DNA from: Paramarasmius palmivorus
Taxonomy: Eukaryota > Basidiomycota > Agaricomycetes > Agaricales > Marasmiaceae
Direction of reading: 5' to 3'
Assembly (NCBI GenBank): GCA_037176845.1
Contig: JAYKXP010000032.1
Location: 62,001 to 126,000, forward strand
DNA: 64,000 nt
The position numbers were made by a program, and so were the translations under genes. Of this stretch, positions 1 to 10,308 are shown piece by piece; within the stretch, counting starts at the first letter, position 1; the number at the start of each line of letters is the position of its first letter. Under the pieces are notes generated by a model. It was given only the letters and a program-made list of their open reading frames with translations, was not told the DNA's origin and searched no databases.

Positions 1-28
1 CTGCATTTCTACGATACAGTTCTGAGTA

Positions 29-888
29 CTACGAACGGCCAATAGTAGACATCAAGTCTGTATCCGGTGCGCCTGCCCTTCCATCAATGAACTCCTGGTT
101 TCCGGAATCTTGAAAAGCCAGTTTCCGTCTGTCATAGGCAATCTGAGGGTCTTCGTCTGGGTCGAGGATATACATATCTATATCATCGAGACAGCGAAGA
201 ATCCAGCGCACTTGCTGCCGAAAGGCCTCCACACGCTGATATTCCGAGCCCGCCCCGTGATCATTGAGAACCAGATTCTGCAGTCGGTCAATGGTTGAGA
301 GTGTAGCGGAAAACATTTCATAGGCTTTGGTAAGGGGAGTCGAGGAATATCTTGCACCGGAAGCTCGGATTTGCATGGTGAGCCTGAATGCATTGTCGAT
401 ATACTGGCTAACTGAGCCATGGGTCTCCCGCTTCATTTTCGATCTCAACCGTTGGAGACGGCCTAGAGGATCTCTGGTTTCGAGTCAATACATTTCTTAG
501 AAAGAATGCTGTATCACGTACAAAAAGTCTGTTGCATCTCTTCCCATTGCTGCCTGATACTGCTGGAAACGCTGCTGGTTCCGATCCTTTGTAGCTTGAA
601 ATTCAGCTTTGGCTGCGTTAAGCCTAAGTACAATGAGCATCTAAACTGTAAGGACTACAAGCGGGTCGAGTAAACATACCTATCAATCTCCTCGTTACGC
701 TTGGCTCGTTCACGGTGAGCTTTGTGTTTCGCAAGGATGGTCTCGCGATTCCTGGAAATTCTTCATTAGATTGATGCACACTTCTTTTCTTCTGGTACTA
801 CTTGCCGGTAGTAGTAGGTGGATGATTTACGCCTGTTGGCTTCTTTTATTTCACGTATGGAGCGTTGGCGTCTCTTGCGTTGGGGCAT
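29..888 (-). CDS. Lineage-specific basic coiled-coil protein, function unknown
   Basis: I do not recognise a characterised family. The gene reads on the minus strand from the ATG at 886-888 (protein starts MPQRKRRQRS) to the stop at 29-31. Three short introns give one continuous frame. The first uses a GC donor (exon end YYYR, next exon NRETILAKHK), the second GTATGT, and the third (GTACGT...CAG near 470-525) joins ATDF to LDPLGRL. The first third is very rich in Arg/Lys and predicted helical; the rest is mixed and soluble-looking. No signal peptide or membrane segment is seen. The motif Y-x-R-N-R-E-x-I resembles basic repeats found in many agaric orphan proteins and in the passenger protein at 25.3 kb inside the KDZ element. 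A mobile-element origin is therefore possible but unproven. Confidence 0.55.
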
Positions 889-1883
889 GAGGGAGAGAGA
901 GAGGTAAGAACAGAAGCCAATGCCCGCGGCGAGACCAGGTCATGCATAGGTTATAAGTCATTGAGGTGGTGATACACCCGATTTTCTTACCTCTTTCATT
1001 TGCTTAGATTTTTTCATGGTAGCTTTCTATATACAGAACTAATCTAATGGCAAGACCGTTTTGCTTCACATTGAGTACAGGACTCACAATGGTCATTCGA
1101 ATGTCCTCAACGACAGGCGCTTCACCAGCGCTTAACTAGAGAAACACTGAATGTTCTACTATCGACTTTTATTAAGGCCTGTAAAAGGTGGTTAGAAGAC
1201 ATAGATATTGTTTAATGAGTGTTATATGGCATAGAGACAGGTTATACCACTCACAGTGAACGTTATGTTGCATGACAGACACGAATACTGCTTGTCTAGC
1301 TGCAGCGCGACCTGACGATGACATTATATAGCTCAGATTCAATTGTGGAATATTTTAAGTAAGTCTGTACATAACCCACTGCAGTAGATGAGAATATGTT
1401 CAGATTCTTAGATTGAAGGTCTACTGTCGTGGCGTTGAGTGAAGCAACGAAGTTGCGTTTACATACTCTCACGTGCTGGGAACCTGGTTGCCGTTGAGTA
1501 CGCTGAGTCGTCTGACGTTGCCTTGCTACCTTCACCGCTACCACTGTTCCCATTGGCCAACCATTACTTCCACTCCTCAAGACCTCAAGCTATTCCTCAT
1601 GGAAACATGAAGCTTTCCGTTCATGGGTACTGAGCAGAAATCTGGGATCCAACCGGCCGCCTGTAGGGATAAACTGCAGATTCCGATATGTCGCGCACTG
1701 CCGCATGGTAAGGATCTCAGGTTTACATCCCCAGAGGGAATTGTTGACAACGCTCTTGCGATATCAGATCTGATGTCGCACTGGGAAAATTTGCCATTTC
1801 TGTCCGTTACCCATTGTCCCAGAACAAACCGCCACTTTCGTATTTCCTACTACCAAGTAACCCCTCCGCGAGAACGACATACA
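889..1883. other. Intergenic, divergent upstream region
   Basis: About 1 kb between the minus-strand gene ending upstream and the plus-strand gene starting at 1884. Short open frames exist on both strands near 1.3-1.8 kb, but none shows splice-supported continuity or a recognisable motif. I see no repeat or RNA gene here. Confidence 0.5.
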
Positions 1884-4344
1884 ATGGCTGGCTCCAAGTC
1901 CAAGAAGAAAGGGAACAAAAAAGGTACCTGCCAACTATCTGCCATCCATACGCAGTATCTGACAGATTGGTTTTCCTACTATACAGTGGCCAGCAAGGAG
2001 CATCCAGCGTCCGAGTCGGGGCCTATGTCCGTAGCAGAGGCAGCTGCAGGTAAGAGAGAATGCTGGTATTCTTCTGCTCACAACTGACACTCTTGTCAGC
2101 TGTCAAGGCGGCAGAGGCGGCAACCGAAGCGGCCAAGCAGCACTGGACTCGTCTTCTCAAAGAGAGCACGGAGGCTGACAGGGCTCGTGGTCATGCTGAA
2201 CATGAGTACAGTCTACGGCCAACCGAAGAGACCAAGGAGAAGCTCACTCGTCTGACGGAACTTTGGAAGGCGCAGAGGTTGCTGACCCAGAAGGCTAGTC
2301 GCGACCACGCAGACGCTAAAAACCAACTCAGGCTGATGAGGGGCGCCCACAGTAAGTACACCAACCGCCGATATCAACCACGCCCTGATTCTTGAATAGC
2401 TCGTGCTAAAAACCGTCAGCCGGCTGCCATTGCAAACGGTGGGACCACCAACGGACCGTCGGAAGCAGCGACTAGCCATCCTAGTCCACCGCTGTCTGCA
2501 CTCTCGGAACTGGAAGACGATGTGGACAATGGTGAAGCCCAGCCTCAGACCTCGGCCGGTGAAGGTGAGTAACTTTATCTTCTTTTTTCTGCCAAAAATT
2601 GATTGGCATCAAGGTGAACATGCCGTACAAGACTCAGTAAAAGCACCAAGTAAAGGCAACAAAGGCGAACTCGAAGCCAATACCAGTGCGTTATTGATTA
2701 GCTGGTTAATGCAGGCTTACCGTTTATTAGACTCTCTGCTACCTTCAACCATAGATCATGGACAAAAAGCTAGCGGTGGGTGCAATTCAGTAGTATCGTC
2801 GCATTGTTTGACCCTATCCTTTTTCTAGACACGTCAGAAGTCACAAGTGAACAGCAAAGTGAATCTTCGGCACCTCAGGCACCGGACACCAAGACCTCGT
2901 CGTCGGCCAAAGGTATAGACTTCACGTGTCTCCAGAATATTGGTTAATCTTTCCCAGTAGCTAATCCATCGAGGGCCGACAATACAGAACCTTCCCTAGC
3001 TGCCCCGACTACGTCGAAAAGTGGCCACAAGCGCCAGCTGTCAGACGAAGCAGAGACAGAGGATCGGCAGCAACCACAGAAGAAGAAGAGGAAGCCGAGG
3101 AAAAAGAAAGGTATCTGTCCACATGAATCAATTTATGGCTTTCATTGACAATGAAAACAGACAACAAAACAGAAGCTCAGTCGAAGGGGAAGGGGAAGGA
3201 AAAGGGTACATTATCCGTTGTATTTCCACAACTGAGCGCTGAGTCATGTGTAGCAACGGATGACGGCGTTGATGCAGAGGAGGCTACTCGTACACAGAAG
3301 GACAAAGGGGTGAAGAAACCACAAGACAAGTTAGACGGCAAGCCCACTGCGAGTGCGTACTTTATTTTCATCAGATACGAACATATTCAGATGTCGAATC
3401 TACACCTAGGTTATGCGGCGGAATGGGTGCGAAATTGCAAGAAGTCCTGGGGACCTGGAGGTATTCCCAAACCAACACAAGGTCTTACTGGATTTGTGTT
3501 GGAGCACTCCTCCCATATTCCTGAAGCGGCCACCTTGTCCTGGGAGATTGCTCTCACGGCTCTTACCTCGCAGAAACGCTTCGCCAAATGTCGCTTTCAC
3601 ACGATCACAGACAAAACAACTGGGCCTCACTTCGACAACGAGGACAGGTTGTATGGGACGCCGTGGTGTGGAGTATCTCTGGCAATGAAGGAAAAGAACG
3701 ACGCGAATGCTGCCGGTGCTGAGGCAACCAATAGCACTACTGCAACCAAGAAGGGTCGGAGGCAAGTTGACGAGGAGGAAGACGATGACGAGGACGATGA
3801 CGAGGAGGAAGTTCGAGAGTTGGACCCCATGCACTGCAAGTGCTGGGCTCCGAACGGATGGTTGCGTGTCAAGGGAAGGCACGTGCGGGCTTTAGATTGC
3901 GGATGTGATGCGGAAGAAGTGTTGCTGGATTTCTGGATGTTCAAGACGGCCGAGCTCACTTCTCTATCGCAACTTCGTATTGAGGGGTGGAACAATGACT
4001 GGGTCAGACCACGGCAGCGGGCACTCTATCTTTCTTCGTGGCGTGCATCGACGAAGCTCACAGTCTACGACCTGTATTCTATGGTCTCAGTTAACGGCAG
4101 GTGGGTGCGCAGGACCCCAGAAGACGTGACTCGTATCCAGATCAGCCGCTTGCAGATCTCGTTGGGTCTGGAGGTCACAGTCACCTTGCCGAATTGGACT
4201 CCTGATCCTACTCCTTCCTCTGTATCAACTCTGGAATTTGAGCAAGGTTCGTCTGGACAGTCCGCAAAAACAGTTGTTAAGAAGGCAGTGAAGTATGTCG
4301 ATGTTGACGAGGATGATCCCATGGCCGCTTGGGCTGAGGAGTAA
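1884..4344 (+). CDS. Lysine/glutamate-rich lineage-specific protein, many small exons
   Basis: Starts at the ATG at 1884 (MAGSKSKKKGNKK) and ends at TAA 4342-4344. At least eight short introns, each with a GT(A/G) donor and an AG acceptor, keep one frame. Examples are 1924-1962, 2050-2099 and 2355-2400. The N-terminal half is low complexity, with Lys/Glu helices, Ser/Thr-rich linkers and a KKKRKPRKKK nuclear-localisation-like run near 3085-3110. The last exon, about 3.2-4.34 kb, holds a more globular part with conserved-looking Trp, Cys and His residues, split by an acidic EEEDDDEDDDEEE loop near 3770-3815. One further optional intron may lie at 3352-3410. Function is not recognised. The composition suggests a nuclear protein, by inference only. 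Confidence 0.6.
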
Positions 4345-4445
4345 AGGCAGTCAGTTCTCTTTGGTTCATAGTGGTAGATTAGAGTGTGTATAAACTATCT
4401 ATCAAATGCTATACATATATAGACGGACTCGGAGAAGTGGGCACG

Positions 4446-5151
4446 ATGCTATACCCTGTCCACCGCTTCATCGCTTCGTTACAAGCAGTTACACAAGGCG
4501 CAATGAATCACATTCCTGATTCATCACGCTCGCTTCTTCAAGGTCCGGATACCGACGTTGTGGTGGATGCTGTCAACACATGTTTAGGGTTTCTTCAGGG
4601 CCACTCTTGTGTAAGTGTTGTGTTCGGAGGCTTGTGTTCTATGGTGCTGAGACGGAAATAGGGATTTCCGCATTCTACAAAAGCGTTGTACTGGGGTACC
4701 ATGTGTCACATAGTACATGTGGTACATGTGCCTTTCAGGGAAAGATGCCCAGACTTGTACCACATTGACGACGCAGCAACTCTGCCCTGGTTTCCTCCGT
4801 ATAAGGGGCATGCACCATTGTGGATAGATTTACTGCAGCCTACTGTCAACATTCAGTATCGGGCGTTCTTTTGGAACCAGACTCATAGAGATTTGGACAC
4901 AGTCAAAGACTTCAACGTCTTTGTCCAGAGTCAGACAGATGACTCGACACCTTTTCTTGGCCCTGTTCTAATCATGGCGTTCTCGCTTAGTGATAGCACC
5001 CCGTTAGATTTGGATGATTGTAATCCGTCCGATCTGATGCAACTTTTTACAAGGCAAGTCTTGATTTACAATGAATCAGGTATATCAATCTTGATCCTTC
5101 TGAAACAGGCGGTTGAAAGAAGAAGGGCTTCACTATGGAGCGCATGAATAG
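4446..5151 (+). CDS. Hypothetical protein of about 200 residues
   Basis: ATG at 4446 (MLYPVHRFIASLQ). An intron with a GTAAGT donor after HSC, ending at ATAG near 4661, restores the frame into GFPHSTKALYWG. A second intron near 5056-5109 uses a GC donor (GCAAGT) and ends CAG, giving a terminus LFTRRLKEEGLHYGAHE before TAG at 5149-5151. Reading through this intron instead gives a slightly different tail ending at 5147. The protein looks soluble and alpha/beta, with conserved-looking Trp and Pro residues (LPWFPPYKGHAPLW). It begins 100 bp after the preceding gene on the same strand. I do not recognise a domain. Confidence 0.5.
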
Positions 5152-5428
5152 CTGGGGAAACCACGCCAAACGTTTGGGCTAGTACACGATGAAACTAAAA
5201 TGCTGTATCAATTTCAAAATCAGTGATAGCACGCGTCGTGATAAGGATAGTCTGATAGCACATGCCGCCGGCTAAAAAAAGGGTACCTCATACATCCTAA
5301 GTCTATTGGCGCACTTTGAAGTAGTACAAAAACACAAACTGGAGTCTTCAATCGTCAAACGTTGATCTCAGAGCAAGGTTGTATTATTCTAGTAGTAAAT
5401 CCAAAACGGGCCTGACATAGTATCAAAG

Positions 5429-6985
5429 TTAGGGATCTGTAGTTGCATCACCATAACCTCCCGAACTACCATCGTCCCACGCGTCGGGCCATGAATTATT
5501 CATCCGCCAACCCCAGGAAGGACTCGCGCCACCCCATTCCTCTTCGACCGAAGATGCGAGAGAATCGGAGTCCTCTACCCGACCATCTCGCCGCCATGTC
5601 CAGGGCTCAACATCCCATGATAATCTCCATCGATATTGATCAGATGACGCATAAAAGAGCTGGCTTGCAGATCCCATCATTGCACGCGCCTCTTGAAAGG
5701 AGAAGGGTGTACCCAGGAGCGTGAGGTCCCTGAAATCATCCAACAGCCAGATGAACTTGTCCATGGCGGCGAAAAGACCACTAGTAATTTTGGGTTGGGA
5801 AATATTCCAATGAACAACCATACTCCGAGTCGAAGGAGCACGGAGGTAGCGAAAGAAGGGAAGGAATTCTTCTCCGGGGTACGCGTCAACAGAAACCTCA
5901 ATGTACTCGATTGTTGGCATGGTAAAGGTGAGGTACCATTCCGGGACGTTATTGCCGACCATTACTGCTTCTAGACGCCGGACGTCAGAACACCCTATCA
6001 ACACTGTGAAGATAGACCTGAGACATCCCCGAACGCGCAGATCTGTGATATGGGGAAGCGAAATCGCGAAGGATACGGGAGTGTCGGGGTAGCCGCATCC
6101 AAAACTGAGCCGAAGTGTCGTTATGGTACTTGGGAGGCGCGACAGCTCTCGATACGAGTCGCGAGTGGGTCCTTCAGCAATATGAAGTTCCAGCTGCGTC
6201 AAGACGTTGGGAGTGATGAGGGCGATGGTCTGTCGAAGAAGAAGGATTGTCGCGTGTCTGGCTGATCCCTGGATGTTGTATGATTTCCATGGTCTCTCCA
6301 GAAGTCGTTTGATGATAGGGCATGTCGGAAGAGCCGCATCGTGATTTTCATCTCCCCATTGGAGAGAAAGAACAACCTTGACATGGAGAGGGAGTGCTCC
6401 GGAAAGGCTCAGGAAGAAATTGAGTTTTTCCATGAGCACAGGACGGTGTGCACCTTTGCCGACACATCGAGGGTGGCGATGGATGACAATGTGATCGAAA
6501 AGCCGTGGAGTAGTAAGGAGGGCTCTGCGGAATTTGGAGGAGACATATGCCCAGGGATATAAAGGAGTGAATTGAGCTAGAGGATTGCTGTTACCACCCC
6601 AAGTACCCAACGTCATTTCTGTGAGCTCCACGGGTTGAATCGCATGGGAAAGGATAGTTGAAAGGACCTCCAGTGGGCAGCCCTGGATGGGAGAGGCAAG
6701 TCTTTGACCGTCTTGGTAACGATGTCGAAGTTTACGTCGCAGACGTTTGAATTCGTCTTCTGGGAAGGTATTTCGGAATTGTTTAAGGCGATGTCGGAGT
6801 GGTTGGAGCTCAAAAAACAGCAGGGAAGCCATTTTCTTGTTGACGTGCCACTCGTCTGTTGCTCTGAGGTACCGCAATGAACAGCAAGATTTAATTTTTG
6901 GCAAGAATACTCACTTGGGACACGGGGGTAGATTGTCGATGTCTTGGGAAAGCTGAGCGGCGACTTGACTGAGAGTAGAACCCAT
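5429..6985 (-). CDS. F-box-like / degenerate LRR protein
   Basis: Two exons. The ATG at 6983-6985 opens MGSTLSQVAAQLSQDIDNLPPC. A GTGAGT...CAG intron (about 6918-6868) joins PK to ATDEWHVNKK, and the long exon runs to the stop at 5429. An F-box-like segment (PIQGCPLEVLSTILSHAI) near residues 70-115 is preceded by a helical region, the usual layout of agaricomycete F-box proteins. The middle has irregular LRR-type hydrophobic periodicity (LTQLELHI, ITTLRLSF, ITDLRVRG). The C terminus is rich in Trp, Ser, Asp and Gly and looks disordered. Such proteins are thought to recruit substrates to SCF ubiquitin ligases via Skp1; here that role is inferred only from the F-box resemblance. Confidence 0.75.
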
Positions 6986-7097
6986 TGGGAGATGTGAGTC
7001 AAGACTGAGTGGACGGCGAGAAAAAACAAAGGGAACGTTGACAATACCTTGCTCCGATGTAGAGGGACATAGGCCCAATGTTTTCCTAGAACCACAT

Positions 7098-7180
7098 TCA
7101 CCTCTCGGCGCAGTGGTTTCGCGGCCCGTGAATGTGTATGCTCACGCATTGATGTCGCGGGTTCGAGTCCGGCTGTGACT
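7098..7180 (+). other. tRNA-like sequence with A and B boxes (tRNA relic or SINE head)
   Basis: An exact B box (GGTTCGAGTCC, 7160-7170) lies about 54 bp downstream of a near-consensus A box (CGGCGCAGTGG, 7106-7116), the spacing expected for an internal RNA polymerase III promoter. A short stem CGTGA/TCACG could form the anticodon arm. The flanks do not form a 7 bp acceptor stem and no normal 7-nt anticodon loop is seen, so this is not a functional tRNA by eye. It lies upstream of the F-box gene and next to the tandem repeat array. Confidence 0.35.
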
Positions 7181-7399
7181 GTCTATCGCATTAGCACGGG
7201 ACATGTGCTGAGCATGGTCAGAATTTTTACCATTCTGGTCTTCAGGTCATGGATGTTCAGATTCGGGTAGTCCAACACGAACAGTTCGATGCCCATGAAT
7301 AGGCAGACTGAAGATTTAGGTGGTCATTGAAGACAGGTTAGCACATGGTGTCGCAAGGCTTCTGGACCACTTGCAGGCTGAGTAGAGTATGTGTGAACT

Positions 7400-8640
7400 G
7401 AGATCTTTACTCGTAGTCTGGGTCATACGAATATGGTCTGAAGAAACTCATTTCAGATTCAGGCAAGTGAAACAGTCTGTCTGAACCAAGATTAGCCGTA
7501 GCATCATAAATGAGTGTGATTGAACTCACCAAGACGGAATGGTATGGGGAGACTGACTTCCGGCGACTCACTGTTGGCTCACGTAATAGTTCGGAGATAC
7601 CAACTTCAGGTAGGCGCGAGCGAAAGAGTCTGCATGAACTAACTTCAGCATCAGCATGGAAAATGAGTGCCAGGGAACCCACCTGGGCTAAATCGTATGG
7701 GCAAACTGACTTTGAGAAGTCGAATTGGGTACCACTGAGTGCGATGATAGTTTGACGAAACCGACTTTCTGCACATGTTAGCGAAATGGTTTGTATGAAC
7801 CAAGATCAGCAAACCAATCAGAAATGAGTGTGGCTGAACTCACCAAGGCGGAACGGTACATGGAAACTGATTTCGAGAGGTCTCTGTCGGGCATGGGAAT
7901 GGTTCAGAGATACCGACGTCGGTGGGCTTGAGCAAAACAGTCTTCGTGAACCGACTTTAGTGCCAGCATCGGAGATAAGTGCTGCGGCACTCACTTGGGC
8001 TAAATTGTATGGGTATACTGACTTGTTGAAGTTGGTCACGAGCGCAATAATAGTTTGGCGAGACCGACTTTGGGCGAGGGTGGATGAAACGGTCTGTATG
8101 AACCAATATTAGTATCCTTCAAGTTGTCGGAAATGAGTGTGACGGAACTCACCGAGGCGGAATGGTTCAGGTGAACTAATATCGAGAGGTCTCTGTTGGG
8201 GATAGTATTGGTTCGGAGATACTGAGTCGGGTGAGCTTGAGCAAAAGGGTCTTTATGAACTGACTTCGTTAGCACCCTGGCCAAATGAGTGTGACTGAAC
8301 TCACCGAGGCAGAACGGTTCAGGTAAACTGATATCAAGAGGTCTGTGTTGGGGATAGTAATGGTTCGGAGATACTGACTTCGGGTAGGCTTGAGCAAAAC
8401 GGTCTTCATGAACTGATTCCGGCATCAACATTGGACTATTGCACTCAATTAGGCTAAATGGTATGGGTAGACTGAACTAGATAAGTCACCTTCGGGTACC
8501 ATTGAGCACGAAATTAGTTTGGTAGAACTGACTTTGCCTGGCCATGAGCAAAATAGTCTGTACGAACCAATATTAGCATCAACGTCAGAAATGGGTGCTA
8601 TGGTACTCACATTTGTGTAACAGACCTGAGATGCAGCAAC
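7400..8640 (+). repeat. Tandem ~155 bp repeat array with alternating A/B units
   Basis: Diverged units begin near 7508, 7661, 7822, 7974, 8131, 8283, ~8430 and 8588, a spacing of 147-161 bp. Type A units share AAATGAGTGTG, then GAACTCACC(A/G)AGGCGGAA, GAGGTCTCTGT and GTTCGGAGATAC. Type B units share GGGCTAAAT(C/T)GTATGGG, AACTGACTT and ATAGTTTG(A/G)CGA. The order reads A-B-A-B-A-A-B, so a ~310 bp dimer appears to be the higher-order unit. Every unit ends with a GTCT(G/T)(C/T)ATGAAC motif. Small open frames here are repeat artefacts. No coding function is seen. Confidence 0.8.
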
Positions 8641-8884
8641 GCGAGAAACGGTCTATACAAACTATTTGTGTCTCGTCACATAGCAAATGGTTTGTCTACA
8701 CTGAATCCTTTCGCGTGTCGTGATCTTCGTTGAAGTTTGTGTTACGGTTCCCACGAACTCAAATAAATAATGTATGGCTGTGCAAATTCATTGCGTAGTA
8801 TGACGGGAGGAACAGAAAGTGGGCGGGCGTGTATTCAACAAAGAAAAAGGCAGGGATGGTCACTCCGGGTCTTTTCACACGCGG

Positions 8885-9623
8885 CTATCTGCGGACTTGA
8901 GTATAAGGGACGCTGTAGATAGCTGAGCTTTCGGGGATTTTAACATTGCGATAGTCATCGAGGTCGTCAAGGTGAGGGCTATCGAGGACTTCTTGGACAC
9001 TTCGGCACTTGTTTTCGGTGGCTTTTTCAGCGTCGGAGGATACTATGTGGCGATCAGCATCAGACGAACACTGCACCGCGACGCGACACGCACCTGCAAC
9101 AACCTCGCAATCTTCATAACACTCTACCAAGGACATCAGAGACACGTATCGATCTTCAACGCATCCTAGATGTAGTTTCAGTAAAGGCGTTTCAACAGTA
9201 ATAAGCTTGGATGGACGTACGGGGACTTTGAAGATCGAGCGCGTCCGAGTTGGCACAACCGAAAGAAATAGGTTCGGACCTAGAAAAAGATGAAGCAGCA
9301 GTGTCAATAGTTCCAACAACAGAAGGCTGAGAAGAAGGAGAAACTGTCTCTGAGTCTGTAGTCAGAGATGGAATGGTAGGGTAAGACTCTTTGGTCTCGG
9401 TGACTGACGCGTCGAATGCACCAGGCATCCACGCGTCAACGTCTATACCAATATGCTCTCCGAAAGAGAGCTCAGGAATGATTGGGGAGCCACTGTCAAC
9501 GACGTCGACAGGGCCAAAAGTCGCGTCTTGCTCTTGTTCGTTGATGACGGACTCGGGCTTGACGCGGCCAGCTTTTTTCAGCAATTTCTTGCCGATAGAA
9601 GCAAAGACTGAAGTGAACTTCAT
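8885..9623 (-). CDS. Small hypothetical protein, two overlapping frames unresolved
   Basis: An ATG at 9621-9623 opens a frame beginning MKFTSVFASIGKKLLKKAG that runs about 143 codons to a stop at 9192. A second minus-strand frame, offset by one base, covers 9319 to 8885 and ends PYTQVRR. Both have protein-like composition in their non-overlapping parts. The simplest reading is one gene whose two halves are joined by an intron in the 9200-9450 overlap; TTTTTCTAG near 9278 is a good acceptor, but I cannot fix the donor. A frameshifted pseudogene is the alternative. No domain is recognised; the N terminus is a short basic amphipathic segment. Confidence 0.35.
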
Positions 9624-10308
9624 GTCTGAACGGTTTTTGAGAGGTTTTGGGGGTTGCAGGTGTGGTATGCGGTGAGGCACGGTGAGGGTAGCTGGGGAAG
9701 CTGAGGAAAGCAAAGTGGCGGAAACGGTTTCAGTTATGCATAATCGATTGTTTGGTCGCGGCTGAGGGTGGTACAAACAAAGGAGAATATTGGTTGCTCG
9801 TCGTCTTGCACGATGAGCAGCGCATCTTGGGCGATGAGCACGAGGATATGGGCAGGGAAGATGGTCAGGAACTGCGTGGTAATTTTTTGGGGGTCTGGGG
9901 GGCATGTGATGGGAAATAATGGGCCCTTTTCGGAGTTTTGATGGAATTCTTGGATTAAATATATTATTTATGTCCCAAATTTAGTATGATTTGGTAATAA
10001 ACTTTTAGCACGTGCCTCTACAATGCGTTACACTCACTTGGTACTGCCGAAGAAAATTCATTTTCTTCACCACCATTGCCCCACGACCTCTGAATAGCCT
10101 CGGAATCAAAGCAGCAGCTCTATAGTTGATCATATCCAAGAAATCCGAAAAGCAAGTAGATCTACTGCGTACTATTTTACATCTGGACCTAATGTAGACG
10201 CATTCTGTATATACGATAACGAGCGAACGACTCGAAAGTCCAAGAACTGAATTATGTGTGTGCGTCCATCTGTTGAGAATTTTTCCTCTGCCGTGTAAAA
10301 TTCACCGA
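9624..10308. other. Intergenic, AT-rich
   Basis: About 680 bp between the small hypothetical gene and the 3' end of the PTM1-like gene. An open frame continues upstream of the ATG at 9623 to about 9905, but it is Pro/Arg/His-rich and looks like 5' leader. No repeat or RNA gene is seen. Confidence 0.45.

Noticed and set aside
3145..4344. Possible TET/JBP-type dioxygenase in the last exon of the 1884-4344 gene, given the known KDZ link
   Set aside because: HFDNED superficially resembles an HxD iron site, but the following His and Arg motifs of 2OG oxygenases are not in place.
7098..7180. Functional tRNA gene
   Set aside because: A and B boxes are present, but no 7 bp acceptor stem or standard anticodon loop can be formed.
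7407..8431. Several 70-130 codon frames on both strands inside the tandem array
   Set aside because: They repeat with the 155 bp unit and reflect the repeat, not a protein.
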